Assembly (NCBI GenBank): GCA_910584945.1
Contig: CAJUDY010000006.1
Location: forward strand, 1 to 64,000
Length of the DNA: 64,000 nucleotides
Source of the DNA: an uncultured Lachnospiraceae bacterium
GTDB taxonomy: Bacteria; Bacillota; Clostridia; Lachnospirales; Lachnospiraceae
Reading direction: 5' to 3'
The notes below the pieces were generated by a model that worked only from the letters and a program-made list of their open reading frames with translations, was not told the origin of the DNA and searched no databases. Shown one piece after another: positions 1 to 9,361 of this stretch (positions within the stretch are counted from its first letter, which is position 1; every line of letters starts with the position of its first letter). Both the position numbers and the translations under genes were made by a program.

Positions 1-120
1 CAGAAAATACAAGGGATACAGCGATTTTTTAATCTACTAACTGTCAAAGACAGGACTATACCACAGAGCCCACACCCTGTCAAGCAAAAAACTTGCTCGA
101 ACCTGTCACGATCCTGTCAA
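1..120. other. Intergenic stretch, no gene seen
   Basis: No coding sequence is recognised here. The stretch carries four CTGTCA hexamers (41-46, 77-82, 103-108, 114-119) and a short CAAG/CTTG hairpin near 81-96. It lies downstream of thiN and upstream of the half-hairpin repeat at 121-212. The hexamers could be a protein-binding cluster or chance. Confidence 0.3.
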
Positions 121-212
121 CGTCTTTTGCACCCTTAGTACCGCTGCGTCCCTTCCCTAAGTGCGAACGGGATCTTTGAGGATGATCTGCCCGCACCAGG
201 CGTCCGGGCGGA
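121..212. repeat. Intergenic hairpin-family repeat, copy 1 (half element)
   Basis: This stretch matches the 3' half of the long hairpin at 56889-57034. It starts with the same TTTTGCACCCTTAG segment, continues through ACCGCTGC and TCCCTTCCC, and ends in the family arm GATCTGCCC...GCGTCCGGGC. No matching left arm is visible in 1-120, so the copy appears to be a half element. It lies just downstream of the thiN stop codon. Confidence 0.65.
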
Positions 213-236
213 CAAGGATGCAAACGACAACCAAGT

Positions 237-887
237 TCAATCCTTCGACTCAATCAGAATCAGTATTCCCTTCTTTATGGAGATCTCCACCTGTTCTTCC
301 GTGATCTCGTTGGACACCCCCAGGCTTCCGGTTCCAAAGACGGTAAAATGATAGTCGCGAAGCGGATACTTCGCTCCCTTCAGCGTCACCCCGTATACCT
401 CCTCCGTGTACGGAATCAGGGAAAAATACGTCCCGTACTGCTCTGCCCGTTTGATCACCCAACGCTCCCGGATCAGGCGGATGCGGTTGTGGCCGTCCAG
501 AATCCGGCAGTCCACGCCCTTTTCCAAAGCCATATACAACGTCTGGATATTGCCCAGCACATGGTCCAGCCTAGTGCCGGTTCCCCCGAGGATCGTGATC
601 TCCTGACTGCCAAGCTCCAGCGCCAATTCCACAGCAATCTGCGTATCCGTGGCATCCTTGACCGGATTGTATTTCCGGATCTCGATCTTTGTATGCTCCC
701 GATACCATTTCAGGATCTTGGGCGGCAGCGTGTCAAAGTCTCCCACGATCCTAGTTGGCCTGATCTTCTGCTCCATGCAGAAGCCAAGTCCGCCGTCCAC
801 CGCGATGATATGGTCATAGTTTTTTTCCAAAAGCAAGAGGGCAAGATCGACCTCGATGCTGCCCCCGCTGATAATCAATGTATGCAC
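237..887 (-). CDS. thiN: Thiamine diphosphokinase
   Basis: Transfers pyrophosphate from ATP to thiamine to make the cofactor thiamine diphosphate, in the cytosol. The N-terminus HTLIISGG, the AVDGGLGF and VGDFDTL segments and the GGTGTRLDHVLGN motif are typical of the family. I chose the GTG start at 885-887: it puts the protein start directly at the conserved IISGG strand, has an AAGGG ribosome site upstream, and leaves a 10-base gap after rpe. An ATG at 909-911 would overlap the end of rpe and has a poor ribosome site. Last gene of the murE-to-thiN run. Confidence 0.9.
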   Translation of the reverse strand: MHTLIISGGSIEVDLALLLLEKNYDHIIAVDGGLGFCMEQKIRPTRIVGDFDTLPPKILKWYREHTKIEIRKYNPVKDATDTQIAVELALELGSQEITILGGTGTRLDHVLGNIQTLYMALEKGVDCRILDGHNRIRLIRERWVIKRAEQYGTYFSLIPYTEEVYGVTLKGAKYPLRDYHFTVFGTGSLGVSNEITEEQVEISIKKGILILIESKD

Positions 888-897
888 GATGTTTCCC

Positions 898-1551
898 TTA
901 CTCCATAACATGAAGAAACTCTTTGACGTTCTGTTCGATATCTCCTGCAAAGATCGCCGAGCCGGCCACGATCACATTGGCCCCTGCTTCCAGCACCATA
1001 GAGAGATTGTCTTTTTTGATGCCTCCGTCCACTTCGATATCCACCTCAAGCCCGCGTTTCTCAAGCATTCCGCGCAACTCTTTGATCTTCTCCGTAGAAG
1101 ATGGGATGTAGGCCTGTCCGCCGAAGCCCGGTTCGACCGTCATCAGAAGAATCATATCCACCTGGTCCAAAATCTCCAGGAGGACCGAGTTGGGCGTATT
1201 CGGCTTTAACACCACGCCTGCTTTCACGCCTCTTTCCCGAATCCGACGAAGGGTTCCTTTCAGGTCTTCGCAGGCTTCGTAATGAATCGTGATGATATCC
1301 GCCCCGCAGTCCACGAACTCATCGATGTAGCGCTCCGGCTTTTCAATCATCAGATGGACGTCCAGAACCAGATCCGTGATCTTTCTCACAGACCGGAGCA
1401 CCGGCATACCAAAAGAAATGCTCGGCACAAAAGCTCCGTCCATCACATCGTAATGCAAACAGGTTGCTCCCGCCTCTTTAACATGCTGGATATCCTCTCC
1501 CAGATGGGCAAAATCGGCGGACAAAATGGACGGCGCCAGATAATTTTTCAT
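898..1551 (-). CDS. rpe: Ribulose-phosphate 3-epimerase
   Basis: Interconverts ribulose 5-phosphate and xylulose 5-phosphate in the pentose phosphate pathway, in the cytosol. The 217-residue TIM-barrel protein shows the expected landmarks: APSILSADF at the start, the HYDVMDG and HLMIE metal and substrate segments, VEPGFGGQ, and EVDGGI. An AGGAGGT ribosome site precedes the ATG. It follows rsgA almost without a gap, a rsgA-rpe-thiN order common in Firmicutes. Confidence 0.96.
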   Translation of the reverse strand: MKNYLAPSILSADFAHLGEDIQHVKEAGATCLHYDVMDGAFVPSISFGMPVLRSVRKITDLVLDVHLMIEKPERYIDEFVDCGADIITIHYEACEDLKGTLRRIRERGVKAGVVLKPNTPNSVLLEILDQVDMILLMTVEPGFGGQAYIPSSTEKIKELRGMLEKRGLEVDIEVDGGIKKDNLSMVLEAGANVIVAGSAIFAGDIEQNVKEFLHVME

Positions 1552-1553
1552 GA

Positions 1554-2426
1554 TTATGAATACCTCCTTTTTTCTCTTTCTTGAAGATCTTTGAAAAGCC
1601 CCGCATAGCTTTCATAACGCGCGTTATGGATGCGTCCTTCCTGTACGGCTTCCTTGACCGCGCATCCGGGTTCCTTCATGTGAAGGCATCCTTGAAAACG
1701 GCAGGTGCCCTCGTACTTCCTGAATTCTGGAAAACTGTATCGCAGCTCTTCCTTTTCCATACCGGCAAGCTCCAGAGAGCTGAAGCCCGGCGTGTCGAAC
1801 AGATAGCTGTTTTCGCCGATCCAGAACAGCTCCGAATGCCGAGTCGTATGCTTTCCTCTGTCGATTTTCTCACTGATGCTGCCGGTTTCCATGCATGCCC
1901 CGGGCGCCAGAAGATTGATCAGCGTGGACTTGCCCACTCCGGAGGGGCCTGCCACCGTGGTCGTACGGCCCAGAAGAAGCTCTTTTAAGCCTTCTGTTCC
2001 TTCCTGGTACCGGGTGCTGATGAACAAAAGCCTGCTCCCGCACCCGGAGTAAATATCGTGAAGCCTCCTAAGCTCCTCCTCAGAAGCCTCATCCTTCTTA
2101 TTAAAGCAGATCACCGTGTCGATGGACTGCCGGTCCATCATGATCAGAAAACGGTCCAGAAGCGACAAGTTTGGTTTCGGCTTCGCCGCCGCAAAAATTA
2201 CCAGCGCCTGATCCACGTTTGCCACCGCCGGACGGATCAGCTCTGATCTGCGCGGAAGCAGGCGGACAATACTGCCTTCCTTGTCTTCCTCATGAAGAAT
2301 CTCAATCTCCACATCGTCTCCCACCAGGGGCTTCCTTTTCTGATTTCGAAAGATCCCTTTTGCCTTACATTCATAGAGACCGCAGCTTTCCGCATACACA
2401 TAGTAGAAGCCTGCAATCCCTTTCAT
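1554..2426 (-). CDS. rsgA: Ribosome small-subunit biogenesis GTPase RsgA
   Basis: Circularly permuted GTPase that helps late maturation of the 30S subunit. The order is an N-terminal OB-fold, the G4-type NKKDE motif, the P-loop GPSGVGKSTLINLL, the switch motif DTPGFSSLEL, and a C-terminal zinc knuckle with Cys and His residues (CRFQGC, LHMKEPGC). The ATG at 2424-2426 is preferred over one 15 bases upstream because it has a GGGGGA ribosome site and matches the usual MKGI-type N-terminus. Follows prkC by 18 bases. Confidence 0.96.
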   Translation of the reverse strand: MKGIAGFYYVYAESCGLYECKAKGIFRNQKRKPLVGDDVEIEILHEEDKEGSIVRLLPRRSELIRPAVANVDQALVIFAAAKPKPNLSLLDRFLIMMDRQSIDTVICFNKKDEASEEELRRLHDIYSGCGSRLLFISTRYQEGTEGLKELLLGRTTTVAGPSGVGKSTLINLLAPGACMETGSISEKIDRGKHTTRHSELFWIGENSYLFDTPGFSSLELAGMEKEELRYSFPEFRKYEGTCRFQGCLHMKEPGCAVKEAVQEGRIHNARYESYAGLFKDLQEREKRRYS

Positions 2427-2444
2427 AATCTTCCCCCGCATCGG

Positions 2445-4565
2445 TCAGTCTGACGGAAGTCCGGTTGCCGGTTCTTCCTGAGGCGGCTCTGTCTTTACGG
2501 CAGACCCGGTGCTGACATAGATAGTTACCGTGCCCTGGGGTTCTACGGTCCTGGACGGTTCGTAGCGGGTCACAAAGCCCTCTCCCACAGACTCGCTGGA
2601 CTCCGAACCCTCTTTGATCCTTCCCTCAAAGCCAGCGTCCTCCAGCTTCTCTCTCGCCTGTTCAAAGGTCATTCCCACGCTGACCGAAGGAATTGTCACT
2701 TCTTTTCGCCCTCTACTGACGCTGATGGTCACCGTACTTCCCGGCGCCGCCAGCTGTCCGGTATCCGGGCTGGTACCAAGCACCAGTCCGGCGCTCAGTT
2801 CGTCCGAATACACGTCCTTTACCGCAACCTGGAATCCAGCTTCCTGCAGCTCTCTGGCAGCCCTGGTCTCTTCATGACCGATCACATCGATCACTTTCAC
2901 ACCGGCCGGACCTTTGCTGATGACCAGATTGACGGAAGTTCCTTTTTCCACACTGGTATTACCGGCCGGAGCCTGGGAGATCACTTTTCCACTCTCCACC
3001 GTATCGCTGCTTTCTTCCGTCACCGTTCCTGCTTTCAGTCCCGCTGCTTCCAGCGCGCTCCTGGCGTTGGCTTCTGTCTGTCCTTCCACTTTGGGAACCG
3101 CTACGGTCTTTGTCTCTTCCTTTGGAGGTTCCGAAGCAGAAGAGTTGTCTGTTCCGGAAGAGGAACCGGAACCTGCTCCTGCCACCACAACTTCCACGGA
3201 ACTGCCCACTGCCACTCTGGTCCCAGAGTCCACATTCTGCTGCATGATCTGTCCTGCCGCGTATTTGGTGGAACTCTCGCTGCCCTTCAATGTGATCGAA
3301 ATCCCCAGCTCCCGAAGCTGTGTCTTTGCCTCTGTCATGGTCTTTCCCAGAAGATCAGGCATGACCACCGTATTTCCTTCCTCTTCGTCCGCCTGATCCC
3401 CATCCTCTTCCTGCTCCGTCTGCTGCCCTTTTTCGTCCTCTTTGTCCGATTTGCCGCCGACTCCCAGCATACGGGATACCAGGATCAGCAGCACGACGAC
3501 AATAATCACCGCAAGCGTCACCCCCGCGATGGTCATGATCCGCTCCACTGCCGGACTCAGCTCTTCCTCGTCATCCTCGTCGTCGTCCTCGTCTTCCTCG
3601 TCATAGTCCTCGTCGTCTTCCTCTTCCGGCTCTCTCACCGGCTCCACTCTTCTTGCGGATTTTACCCTGGATGTGGTTTCTTTCCTCATTACCACCGTTC
3701 TGGCCTGAGAGTCCAGGTCCACCATCTGGACAAAATCGCCTTCCGGGTCCATCAGGGATTGCTTCAGATCAGCCAGGAGATCCCCGATATCCTGATATCT
3801 CCGGTCCGGACTTTTCTCCATGCATTTGCGGATAATCTGCTCCAGACTGAACGGAATCTCGCTGTTGTAAGTGGTCGGCGCAACCATCTCTTCCTGCAGA
3901 TGCTTCACCGCCACCGTCACCGCCGTATCCCCGTCAAAAGGAACCCGTCCGGTCACCATCTCGTAGAGCACCACTCCAAGAGAATAGATATCGCTTCTGT
4001 GGTCCACATAGCCGCCCCTGGCCTGCTCCGGAGACGCGTAATGGACGGAACCCATGGCCGCCGAGGTCGTTGTCTGGGAAGTGGTTGCCTTGGCGATACC
4101 AAAATCGGTCACCTTTACCTTTCCTTCTCTGGATATAATGATATTCTGGGGCTTGATATCCCGGTGGACAATCTGATTATTGTGAGCCACCTCCAGACCC
4201 GCGGACATCTGAATCGCAATGCTGGTGGCCTCCTTGACGGTCAGCCTGCCCTTGCGTTCAATATATTTCTTAAGCGTGATTCCTTCTACCAATTCCATGA
4301 CAATATAGTAGATCCCGCGTTCGTCTCCCACATCATAGACATTGACAATATTGGGGTGAGCAAGACCGGCCGCCGCCTGGGCTTCTTCTTTGAATTTCTT
4401 GATGAATCCTCCATTCTCCCGAAATTCATCCTTCAATACCTTGACTGCGACAAAGCGGTTCAGCTTATGGTCCTTCCCTTTGAACACCTCGGCCATACCG
4501 CCGAACCCCACCCTTTCCAGGATCTCATAGCGGTCGCCAACGATCATTCCAACTTTTATCATCAT
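2445..4565 (-). CDS. prkC: Membrane Ser/Thr protein kinase with PASTA repeats (PrkC/Stk1 type)
   Basis: Bacterial Hanks-type kinase whose extracellular PASTA repeats are known to sense muropeptides or lipid II. The kinase domain covers about residues 12-275, with the glycine loop GFGGMAEVF, Lys42, HRDIKPQN with Asp136, DFG with Asp154, and a Thr-rich activation loop at 161-168. A strongly acidic linker (about 310-340) and one membrane segment (about 345-370) follow, then four PASTA repeats. At 706 residues it is on the long side because of the acidic linker. It is translationally close to its phosphatase prpC, which is immediately upstream. Confidence 0.96.
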   Translation of the reverse strand: MMIKVGMIVGDRYEILERVGFGGMAEVFKGKDHKLNRFVAVKVLKDEFRENGGFIKKFKEEAQAAAGLAHPNIVNVYDVGDERGIYYIVMELVEGITLKKYIERKGRLTVKEATSIAIQMSAGLEVAHNNQIVHRDIKPQNIIISREGKVKVTDFGIAKATTSQTTTSAAMGSVHYASPEQARGGYVDHRSDIYSLGVVLYEMVTGRVPFDGDTAVTVAVKHLQEEMVAPTTYNSEIPFSLEQIIRKCMEKSPDRRYQDIGDLLADLKQSLMDPEGDFVQMVDLDSQARTVVMRKETTSRVKSARRVEPVREPEEEDDEDYDEEDEDDDEDDEEELSPAVERIMTIAGVTLAVIIVVVLLILVSRMLGVGGKSDKEDEKGQQTEQEEDGDQADEEEGNTVVMPDLLGKTMTEAKTQLRELGISITLKGSESSTKYAAGQIMQQNVDSGTRVAVGSSVEVVVAGAGSGSSSGTDNSSASEPPKEETKTVAVPKVEGQTEANARSALEAAGLKAGTVTEESSDTVESGKVISQAPAGNTSVEKGTSVNLVISKGPAGVKVIDVIGHEETRAARELQEAGFQVAVKDVYSDELSAGLVLGTSPDTGQLAAPGSTVTISVSRGRKEVTIPSVSVGMTFEQAREKLEDAGFEGRIKEGSESSESVGEGFVTRYEPSRTVEPQGTVTIYVSTGSAVKTEPPQEEPATGLPSD

Positions 4566-4566
4566 C

Positions 4567-5310
4567 CTACCTCACTGTCTGTCCAATTATTTCCACCAGC
4601 ACCACTGCAATATTGTCTGTTCCGCCGTTTCGGTTGGCTTCCAGGATCAGCCTGCCGCCGATCTCATACAATGCACGGTCTTTCTGAATCAGACGGCACA
4701 GGGTCTGATCTTCCACCATATTGCTGAGGCCATCGGAACACAGAAGATACCGGTTCCCTGCCTCCACAGGAAACGTAAACAGATCCAGCTCCGCCTCCTC
4801 CATAATGCCAAGCGCCCGTGTGATAATATTCTTGTCCGGATGCATCCTTGCCTCCTGAGGACTCAACTCTCCTTTGCGGGCCAGCTCCGCCACCAGAGAA
4901 TGGTCTTCGGAGATCTGCCGGATTCCCTCCCGGGTCACTTCGTATAGCCTGCTGTCCCCGATATTTACCGCCAGAGCTTCTTCTTCCAGAATGCAAAGCG
5001 CCACCAGCGTGGTTCCCATCCCATAATAATCTTCGCTTTCTTTCGCTTTTTGATACAACTGATAATTCGCGTAGCGGACTGCCTTCTTAAGAATCAGTGC
5101 AGGCCTGGTATCTTCGCAGCGGCAGACTGCCTCCACCGCTTTTTGCACTCCGTAGGAGGATGCCAGTTCTCCAGCTTTATGTCCTCCCATTCCATCGGCG
5201 ACAATATAGAGATTCGGAAGATTCCCCACCGGCTGGTCGGAAGCATATACATAATCCTGATTCACTTTTCGTCTGCGTCCAATATCCGTCATCGCAACCG
5301 ATGTCTGCAT
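4567..5310 (-). CDS. prpC: PP2C-family protein phosphatase (PrpC/Stp1)
   Basis: Mn-dependent phosphatase that reverses phosphorylation by the neighbouring PASTA kinase. The 247-residue protein has the PP2C metal motifs VADGMGGHKAGE, the GDSR motif in NIGDSRLYEV, LLCSDGLSNM and the C-terminal GGTDNIAVVLVE. The gene lies directly upstream of prkC with one base between stop and start. A promoter is visible in the gap behind rlmN (5353-5381), so prpC-prkC-rsgA may have their own transcript as well as readthrough. Confidence 0.96.
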   Translation of the reverse strand: MQTSVAMTDIGRRRKVNQDYVYASDQPVGNLPNLYIVADGMGGHKAGELASSYGVQKAVEAVCRCEDTRPALILKKAVRYANYQLYQKAKESEDYYGMGTTLVALCILEEEALAVNIGDSRLYEVTREGIRQISEDHSLVAELARKGELSPQEARMHPDKNIITRALGIMEEAELDLFTFPVEAGNRYLLCSDGLSNMVEDQTLCRLIQKDRALYEIGGRLILEANRNGGTDNIAVVLVEIIGQTVR

Positions 5311-5352
5311 AGGTCTTCACCTCTCTTTTTCACAACACACAGATACAGGTAT

Positions 5353-5381
5353 AATATAGCACAACGTTCATAAAAGGACAA
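5353..5381 (-). promoter_or_regulatory. Sigma-A-like promoter for prpC-prkC
   Basis: On the minus strand a -35 TTGTCC (5376-5381) and a -10 TATATT (5353-5358) are separated by 17 bases. It sits in the 82-base gap between rlmN and prpC and points toward prpC. Confidence 0.6.
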
Positions 5382-5392
5382 GAATAAAATCC

Positions 5393-6424
5393 TTAATGTG
5401 ACTCTATATAGCTTCTGCGAAGCTGTCCGCAAGCGCCGTCAATATCACGGCCCAGTTCTCTTCTTATGGAAACAACAATTCCTGATTTTTCAAGTTTATT
5501 TTTGAAATTCACGATGGTCTGGCGTCCGGACTGTACGTAATCCCGCTCTTTGATGGGGTTGACCGGGATCAGATTCACATGACAGTTCAGCGGCTGAATC
5601 AGCCGGATCAGTTCCCTCGCGTCCTCCTCCTGGTCGTTTACGCCGCCCACCAGGCTGTATTCAAAAGTGATACGCCTTCCGGTCTGTTCAAAATAATACC
5701 GGCACGCATCGATCACTTCGGAGAGCTCGTACCGGTTCGCTACCGGCATCAGCGCCTTTCGTTTCTCCTGAGTGGATGCGTGCAGGGACAGCGCCAATGT
5801 AATCTGCAGCTTTTCCTCCGCCAGCTTTCGCATCTTTGGCACAATCCCGCAGGTAGAGACGGTCACATTCCGCTGGCTGATATGAAGTCCGCCCTCACAG
5901 GTGAGCAGATGAAGAAATCGGAGCAGGGAGTCATAATTGTCCAGAGGCTCCCCGGTCCCCATCACCACCACATTGTGCACCCGCTCTTTCGACCACTTCT
6001 GGATCTGATAAATCTGATCCAGCATCTCCGAAGGCCGAAGGCCTCTCTGAAGGCCTCCCAGAGTCGAGGCGCAGAACCGACAGCCCATCCGGCAGCCTAC
6101 CTGGGAGGAAATACATACGGAATTGCCGTAATGATACCGCATCAGCACGCTCTCAATTACATGGCCGTCCGGCAGCCCAAACAAAAATTTGCAGGTACCG
6201 TCCTGACCGGACTGCTGCACCTTAATGAATTTCAGCGCTGGCAGCTCATACTCCTTAGAAAGCCGTTCCCGCAACGCTTTGGAAAGGTTCGTCATCTCAT
6301 CAAAATGATCCGCCAGCTTTTCATGCATCCAGCCATACACCTGCTTTGCCCGAAACTTTTTCTCTCCCAGCCGCTCCATCTCCTCCTGGAGTTCTAAAAG
6401 CGTTAGCGATTTGATATCTGTCAT
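5393..6424 (-). CDS. rlmN: Dual-specificity rRNA/tRNA adenine C2-methyltransferase RlmN
   Basis: Radical-SAM enzyme that methylates C2 of A2503 in 23S rRNA and A37 in some tRNAs. The cluster motif CxxxCxxC is seen in QVGCRMGCRFCAST, followed by MGTGEPLDNY and the C-terminal GACGQLRR segment that includes the second catalytic Cys. The start at 6424 is set by an ATGA overlap with the rsmB stop codon and gives MTDIKSLTL, a normal N-terminus; an upstream extension in frame has no family support. Length is 343 residues. Confidence 0.96.
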   Translation of the reverse strand: MTDIKSLTLLELQEEMERLGEKKFRAKQVYGWMHEKLADHFDEMTNLSKALRERLSKEYELPALKFIKVQQSGQDGTCKFLFGLPDGHVIESVLMRYHYGNSVCISSQVGCRMGCRFCASTLGGLQRGLRPSEMLDQIYQIQKWSKERVHNVVVMGTGEPLDNYDSLLRFLHLLTCEGGLHISQRNVTVSTCGIVPKMRKLAEEKLQITLALSLHASTQEKRKALMPVANRYELSEVIDACRYYFEQTGRRITFEYSLVGGVNDQEEDARELIRLIQPLNCHVNLIPVNPIKERDYVQSGRQTIVNFKNKLEKSGIVVSIRRELGRDIDGACGQLRRSYIESH

Positions 6425-7704
6425 GTGGTTCTCTCCATTTTTGCTATATAAAATCCATCCCACAGCCCCATACCCGGAAGCAACTGCACCTGTTCTTTCA
6501 ATAAAAAAGGATGATGGGCGAGAAACCATTCCGTATTCGCCTGATTTTCTTCCTTATGTACGGTGCAGGTACTGTACAGCAGCGTTCCGCCCGGCTTCAC
6601 ATACTGCCATACCGTATGAAGGATCGTCCGCTGAAGTTCCGCCAGTTCCTTTTGCTGCTCCCGGCTCATGCGGTATTTCAGATCTCTTTTCTTTCCAAGC
6701 ACTCCAAGACCGGAACAGGGCAAATCCGCGAGAACAATATCTGCTTTCTGTATGGATGCCTCGTGAAGGACCGTCGCGTCCATCCGCACCGCCCGGACAT
6801 TCGACGCGCCGCAGCGCACCCGATTTTCCTCGATCAGCGATACTTTTTCTTCCGTCAGATCTCTTGCCTCCACAAAACCAGTACCCTGCAAAAGCTCCGC
6901 AAGATGCAGGCTCTTGCCCCCGGGCGCCGCACAGACGTCGATGCAGTAATCCCCGGGTTTGGGAGCCGCCAGAAGCGCCGCCCGCATGGAGCTTACATCC
7001 TGTACCTGAAAAAGTCCCTCCCGAAAAGAAGGGATTGCCCGAAGATAATCATAATCCGAAATCGCCAGGGCGCAGTCAAGTCCCTCCACCTTCTTTGCAT
7101 GAACGCCTTCCTTCGTAATCCTCTCCATCAGCCCTTCTCTTGTGATTTTCTGAACGTTCACCCGAACCGTCAAAGGGCGCTCCTCGTACTGGCTCTGAAG
7201 CATCCGAAGCGCCGTCTCTTCCCCGTACTCCTCCGTCCACTGGTCCACAATCCACTTGGGCGTAGAATATTGAATCCAGGGTTCCGCACAGGTGATCTCA
7301 TCGAGCTCCCGCACGATGCTTCGAAGAACTCCGTTCACAAAACCTTTCAGATTGCCGAAGCCCTTTTTCCCCGCAAGCCTGACCGCCTCATTGCACACAG
7401 CGGAGGCGGGAATCCGGTCCATGTAGCGAAGCTGATAGACCGACAACCGCAGAATCCCCCGGATCACCGGCTTTAACTTTTTCACGGGCACTTTGGAATA
7501 TTGGCCGATGATGTGATCAAGCTCCAGCATGCGCTCCACGGTCCCTTCGGTCAGCCGGGTCAGAAACGCCCGGTCCTGCTTTCCAAGATACTGATACCGC
7601 TCCAGAGCTCCCCGCAGAACGATATGGCTGTACGCTTTTTTTTCCGTAATCTCCAGCAGCAGTTCCAGGGAAAGGGCCCGGACATTCACCGCCTGATCAG
7701 TCAC
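6421..7704 (-). CDS. rsmB: 16S rRNA (cytosine-967 C5) methyltransferase RsmB
   Basis: Methylates C967 of 16S rRNA. The N-terminal NusB-like RNA-binding domain (about residues 1-135) is followed by a Rossmann methyltransferase domain with the SAM motif DVCAAPGGKS, the DLPCSGLGVLGK motif and the catalytic Cys in STCTVHKEEN. The start is GTG at 7704 with a GGAGGT ribosome site 7 bases away. It overlaps the end of the upstream peptidase gene by 8 bases and the start of rlmN by 4, which indicates translational coupling. Confidence 0.96.
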   Translation of the reverse strand: MTDQAVNVRALSLELLLEITEKKAYSHIVLRGALERYQYLGKQDRAFLTRLTEGTVERMLELDHIIGQYSKVPVKKLKPVIRGILRLSVYQLRYMDRIPASAVCNEAVRLAGKKGFGNLKGFVNGVLRSIVRELDEITCAEPWIQYSTPKWIVDQWTEEYGEETALRMLQSQYEERPLTVRVNVQKITREGLMERITKEGVHAKKVEGLDCALAISDYDYLRAIPSFREGLFQVQDVSSMRAALLAAPKPGDYCIDVCAAPGGKSLHLAELLQGTGFVEARDLTEEKVSLIEENRVRCGASNVRAVRMDATVLHEASIQKADIVLADLPCSGLGVLGKKRDLKYRMSREQQKELAELQRTILHTVWQYVKPGGTLLYSTCTVHKEENQANTEWFLAHHPFLLKEQVQLLPGMGLWDGFYIAKMERTT

Positions 7705-8386
7705 GACTTCTACCTCCGAACAGCAAAATCAGCCGCAGAAGGGAGAGAACGGATGCCGCTGCAGCCGCCACGTAGGTCATGGCCGCCGCGGACAGTACTT
7801 TTCTGGTGTGGGAAAGTTCCTCCTCCGACAGCATATGGGTGTTGCCCAGGATGTCAATGGCCCTTGCGGAGGCGTTGAACTCCACCGGAAGGGTGACAAG
7901 CTGGAACAGCGTCCCGCAGGCAAAGCACAAAAGCCCCACCTGAATCAGCGTATAAGAACTGCCAAAGACCAGCCCCAAAAGGATGATTGGCAATGCCGCC
8001 TTCGTTCCAAGATTCGCCACCGGCACGAACGCGCCGCGGAAGCGAAGGGGCGCGTAAGCCTTCGCGTCCTGAATCGCATGACCGCACTCATGGGCGGCCA
8101 CGCCGACGGCCGCCACGGAAGATGAGCCATAGACGCTGTCTGACAGGCGCAGCACTTTTCCTCTCGGGTCATAATGGTCGGTCAGATTGCCGCCGATATG
8201 TTCCACCCGCACATCGTAGATCCCCGCCAATTGCAGGATGCGGCGCGCCGCCTCCGCCCCGGTAAGCCCGGATCTGCTTAGAACCCGGGCGTATTTTTTG
8301 TAGGTGGAATTGACCCGGGCCGACGCCCACATGGAGAGTACGGCTCCAATCAATACTAATAGATAGGTCGCGTCATAAAAAAACAT
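7697..8386 (-). CDS. Membrane zinc metallopeptidase (YugP-like)
   Basis: Predicted membrane-embedded neutral zinc peptidase of unknown substrate. The HECGH motif is the metal site, an N-terminal membrane segment follows the start, and several hydrophobic segments lie in the C-terminal half. The ATG at 8384-8386 is chosen because a GGAGG site lies 8 bases upstream and it gives MFFYDATYLL, the usual N-terminus. It lies between fmt and rsmB, an arrangement common in Clostridia. Confidence 0.9.
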   Translation of the reverse strand: MFFYDATYLLVLIGAVLSMWASARVNSTYKKYARVLSRSGLTGAEAARRILQLAGIYDVRVEHIGGNLTDHYDPRGKVLRLSDSVYGSSSVAAVGVAAHECGHAIQDAKAYAPLRFRGAFVPVANLGTKAALPIILLGLVFGSSYTLIQVGLLCFACGTLFQLVTLPVEFNASARAIDILGNTHMLSEEELSHTRKVLSAAAMTYVAAAAASVLSLLRLILLFGGRSRD

Positions 8387-8422
8387 AGAATAGCCTCCTA
8401 ATTTAAAGTTCCGCATCAATTT

Positions 8423-9355
8423 TTATCCCAGGACAGCGCCTGCGTCCACTGAAAAGCCCCGCAGAAACGCCCCGGTCTCCATCCTTTTTTTGCCTTCCAG
8501 CTGAAGTTCCCGGATGGAAAGGGCGCCGTCTCCGGTCTGAACGATGAGCGCATCCCTGGTTACTTCCAGTATCTCACCGCAGCGTCCCTTTGATGCATCC
8601 TGCGGAAGAATTTCCGCTGACCAGATTTTCAATGTCTTCCCGTTTAATCTGGTATAGGCGCTGGGCCAGGGATTGAAGCCCCGGATCAGCCGTTCGATGG
8701 AGCGGGCGTCTTTGGTCCAGTCGATGAAACCCAACTCTTTTTTCAGCATGGACGCATAGGGCGTCGGCGAATCCCCCTGCTTTTCCGGATGAATCGTCCC
8801 TGCCTCCAGGCCTTTTAAGGTCTCCACGCAGAGCGCCGCCCCCGCCTGGCTTAGTTTGTCAAAAAGACTGCCTCCGGTCTCTTTTTCCTCCAGAGGCACC
8901 ACGGTCTTCAGCAGCATATCGCCTGTATCCAGTCCCTCATCCATCTGCATGGTAGTGACGCCGGATTCTTTTTCCCCGTCGATCACCGCCCACTGGATGG
9001 GCGCGGCTCCCCGGTATTTTGGAAGCAGAGAGCCGTGGACATTAATACATCCATAAGTCTTCATCTCCAGTATTCGTTTTGGAATCAGCTGGCCGAAGGC
9101 CACCACCACGATCACGTCCGCTTCTGTTTCCTCTAGATATTGGACGGACGCTTCCTCTCTGATTCGCTTCGGCTGATAGACCGGCAGATCATAAGAGAGC
9201 GCGGCCTCTTTCACCGGCGGATACTGCACGGCATGCCCTCTGCCCTTTGGTTTATCCGGCTGGGTCACTACCAGAGTGATCTCATGACCGGCTTCTTTCA
9301 GGGCCTTCAGCGTCCCCACCGCAAAATCCGGCGTTCCCATAAAGATAATCTTCAT
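8423..9355 (-). CDS. fmt: Methionyl-tRNA formyltransferase
   Basis: Formylates initiator Met-tRNA using 10-formyltetrahydrofolate. Landmarks are MGTPDFAV at the start, HGSLLPKYRGAAPIQWA, which carries the catalytic segment, and DEGLDTGDML, followed by a C-terminal OB domain. It has 310 residues, normal for the family. It lies six bases after def, the enzyme that removes the formyl group. Confidence 0.97.
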   Translation of the reverse strand: MKIIFMGTPDFAVGTLKALKEAGHEITLVVTQPDKPKGRGHAVQYPPVKEAALSYDLPVYQPKRIREEASVQYLEETEADVIVVVAFGQLIPKRILEMKTYGCINVHGSLLPKYRGAAPIQWAVIDGEKESGVTTMQMDEGLDTGDMLLKTVVPLEEKETGGSLFDKLSQAGAALCVETLKGLEAGTIHPEKQGDSPTPYASMLKKELGFIDWTKDARSIERLIRGFNPWPSAYTRLNGKTLKIWSAEILPQDASKGRCGEILEVTRDALIVQTGDGALSIRELQLEGKKRMETGAFLRGFSVDAGAVLG

Positions 9356-9361
9356 ATCCGA

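Noticed and set aside
41..119. Four CTGTCA hexamers as a possible operator array
   Set aside because: Six-base repeats with uneven spacing can be chance, and no gene downstream on either strand starts here.
3540..3620. Strong GAC/GAG-type low-complexity tract
   Set aside because: It encodes the acidic linker of PrkC next to its membrane segment and is not an independent repeat.
2874..4727. Long open frame of 617 codons opposite prkC on the plus strand
   Set aside because: It lies antisense to a full kinase gene with all motifs, is rich in His/Arg/Phe as expected for a mirrored GC-rich gene, and has no ribosome site.
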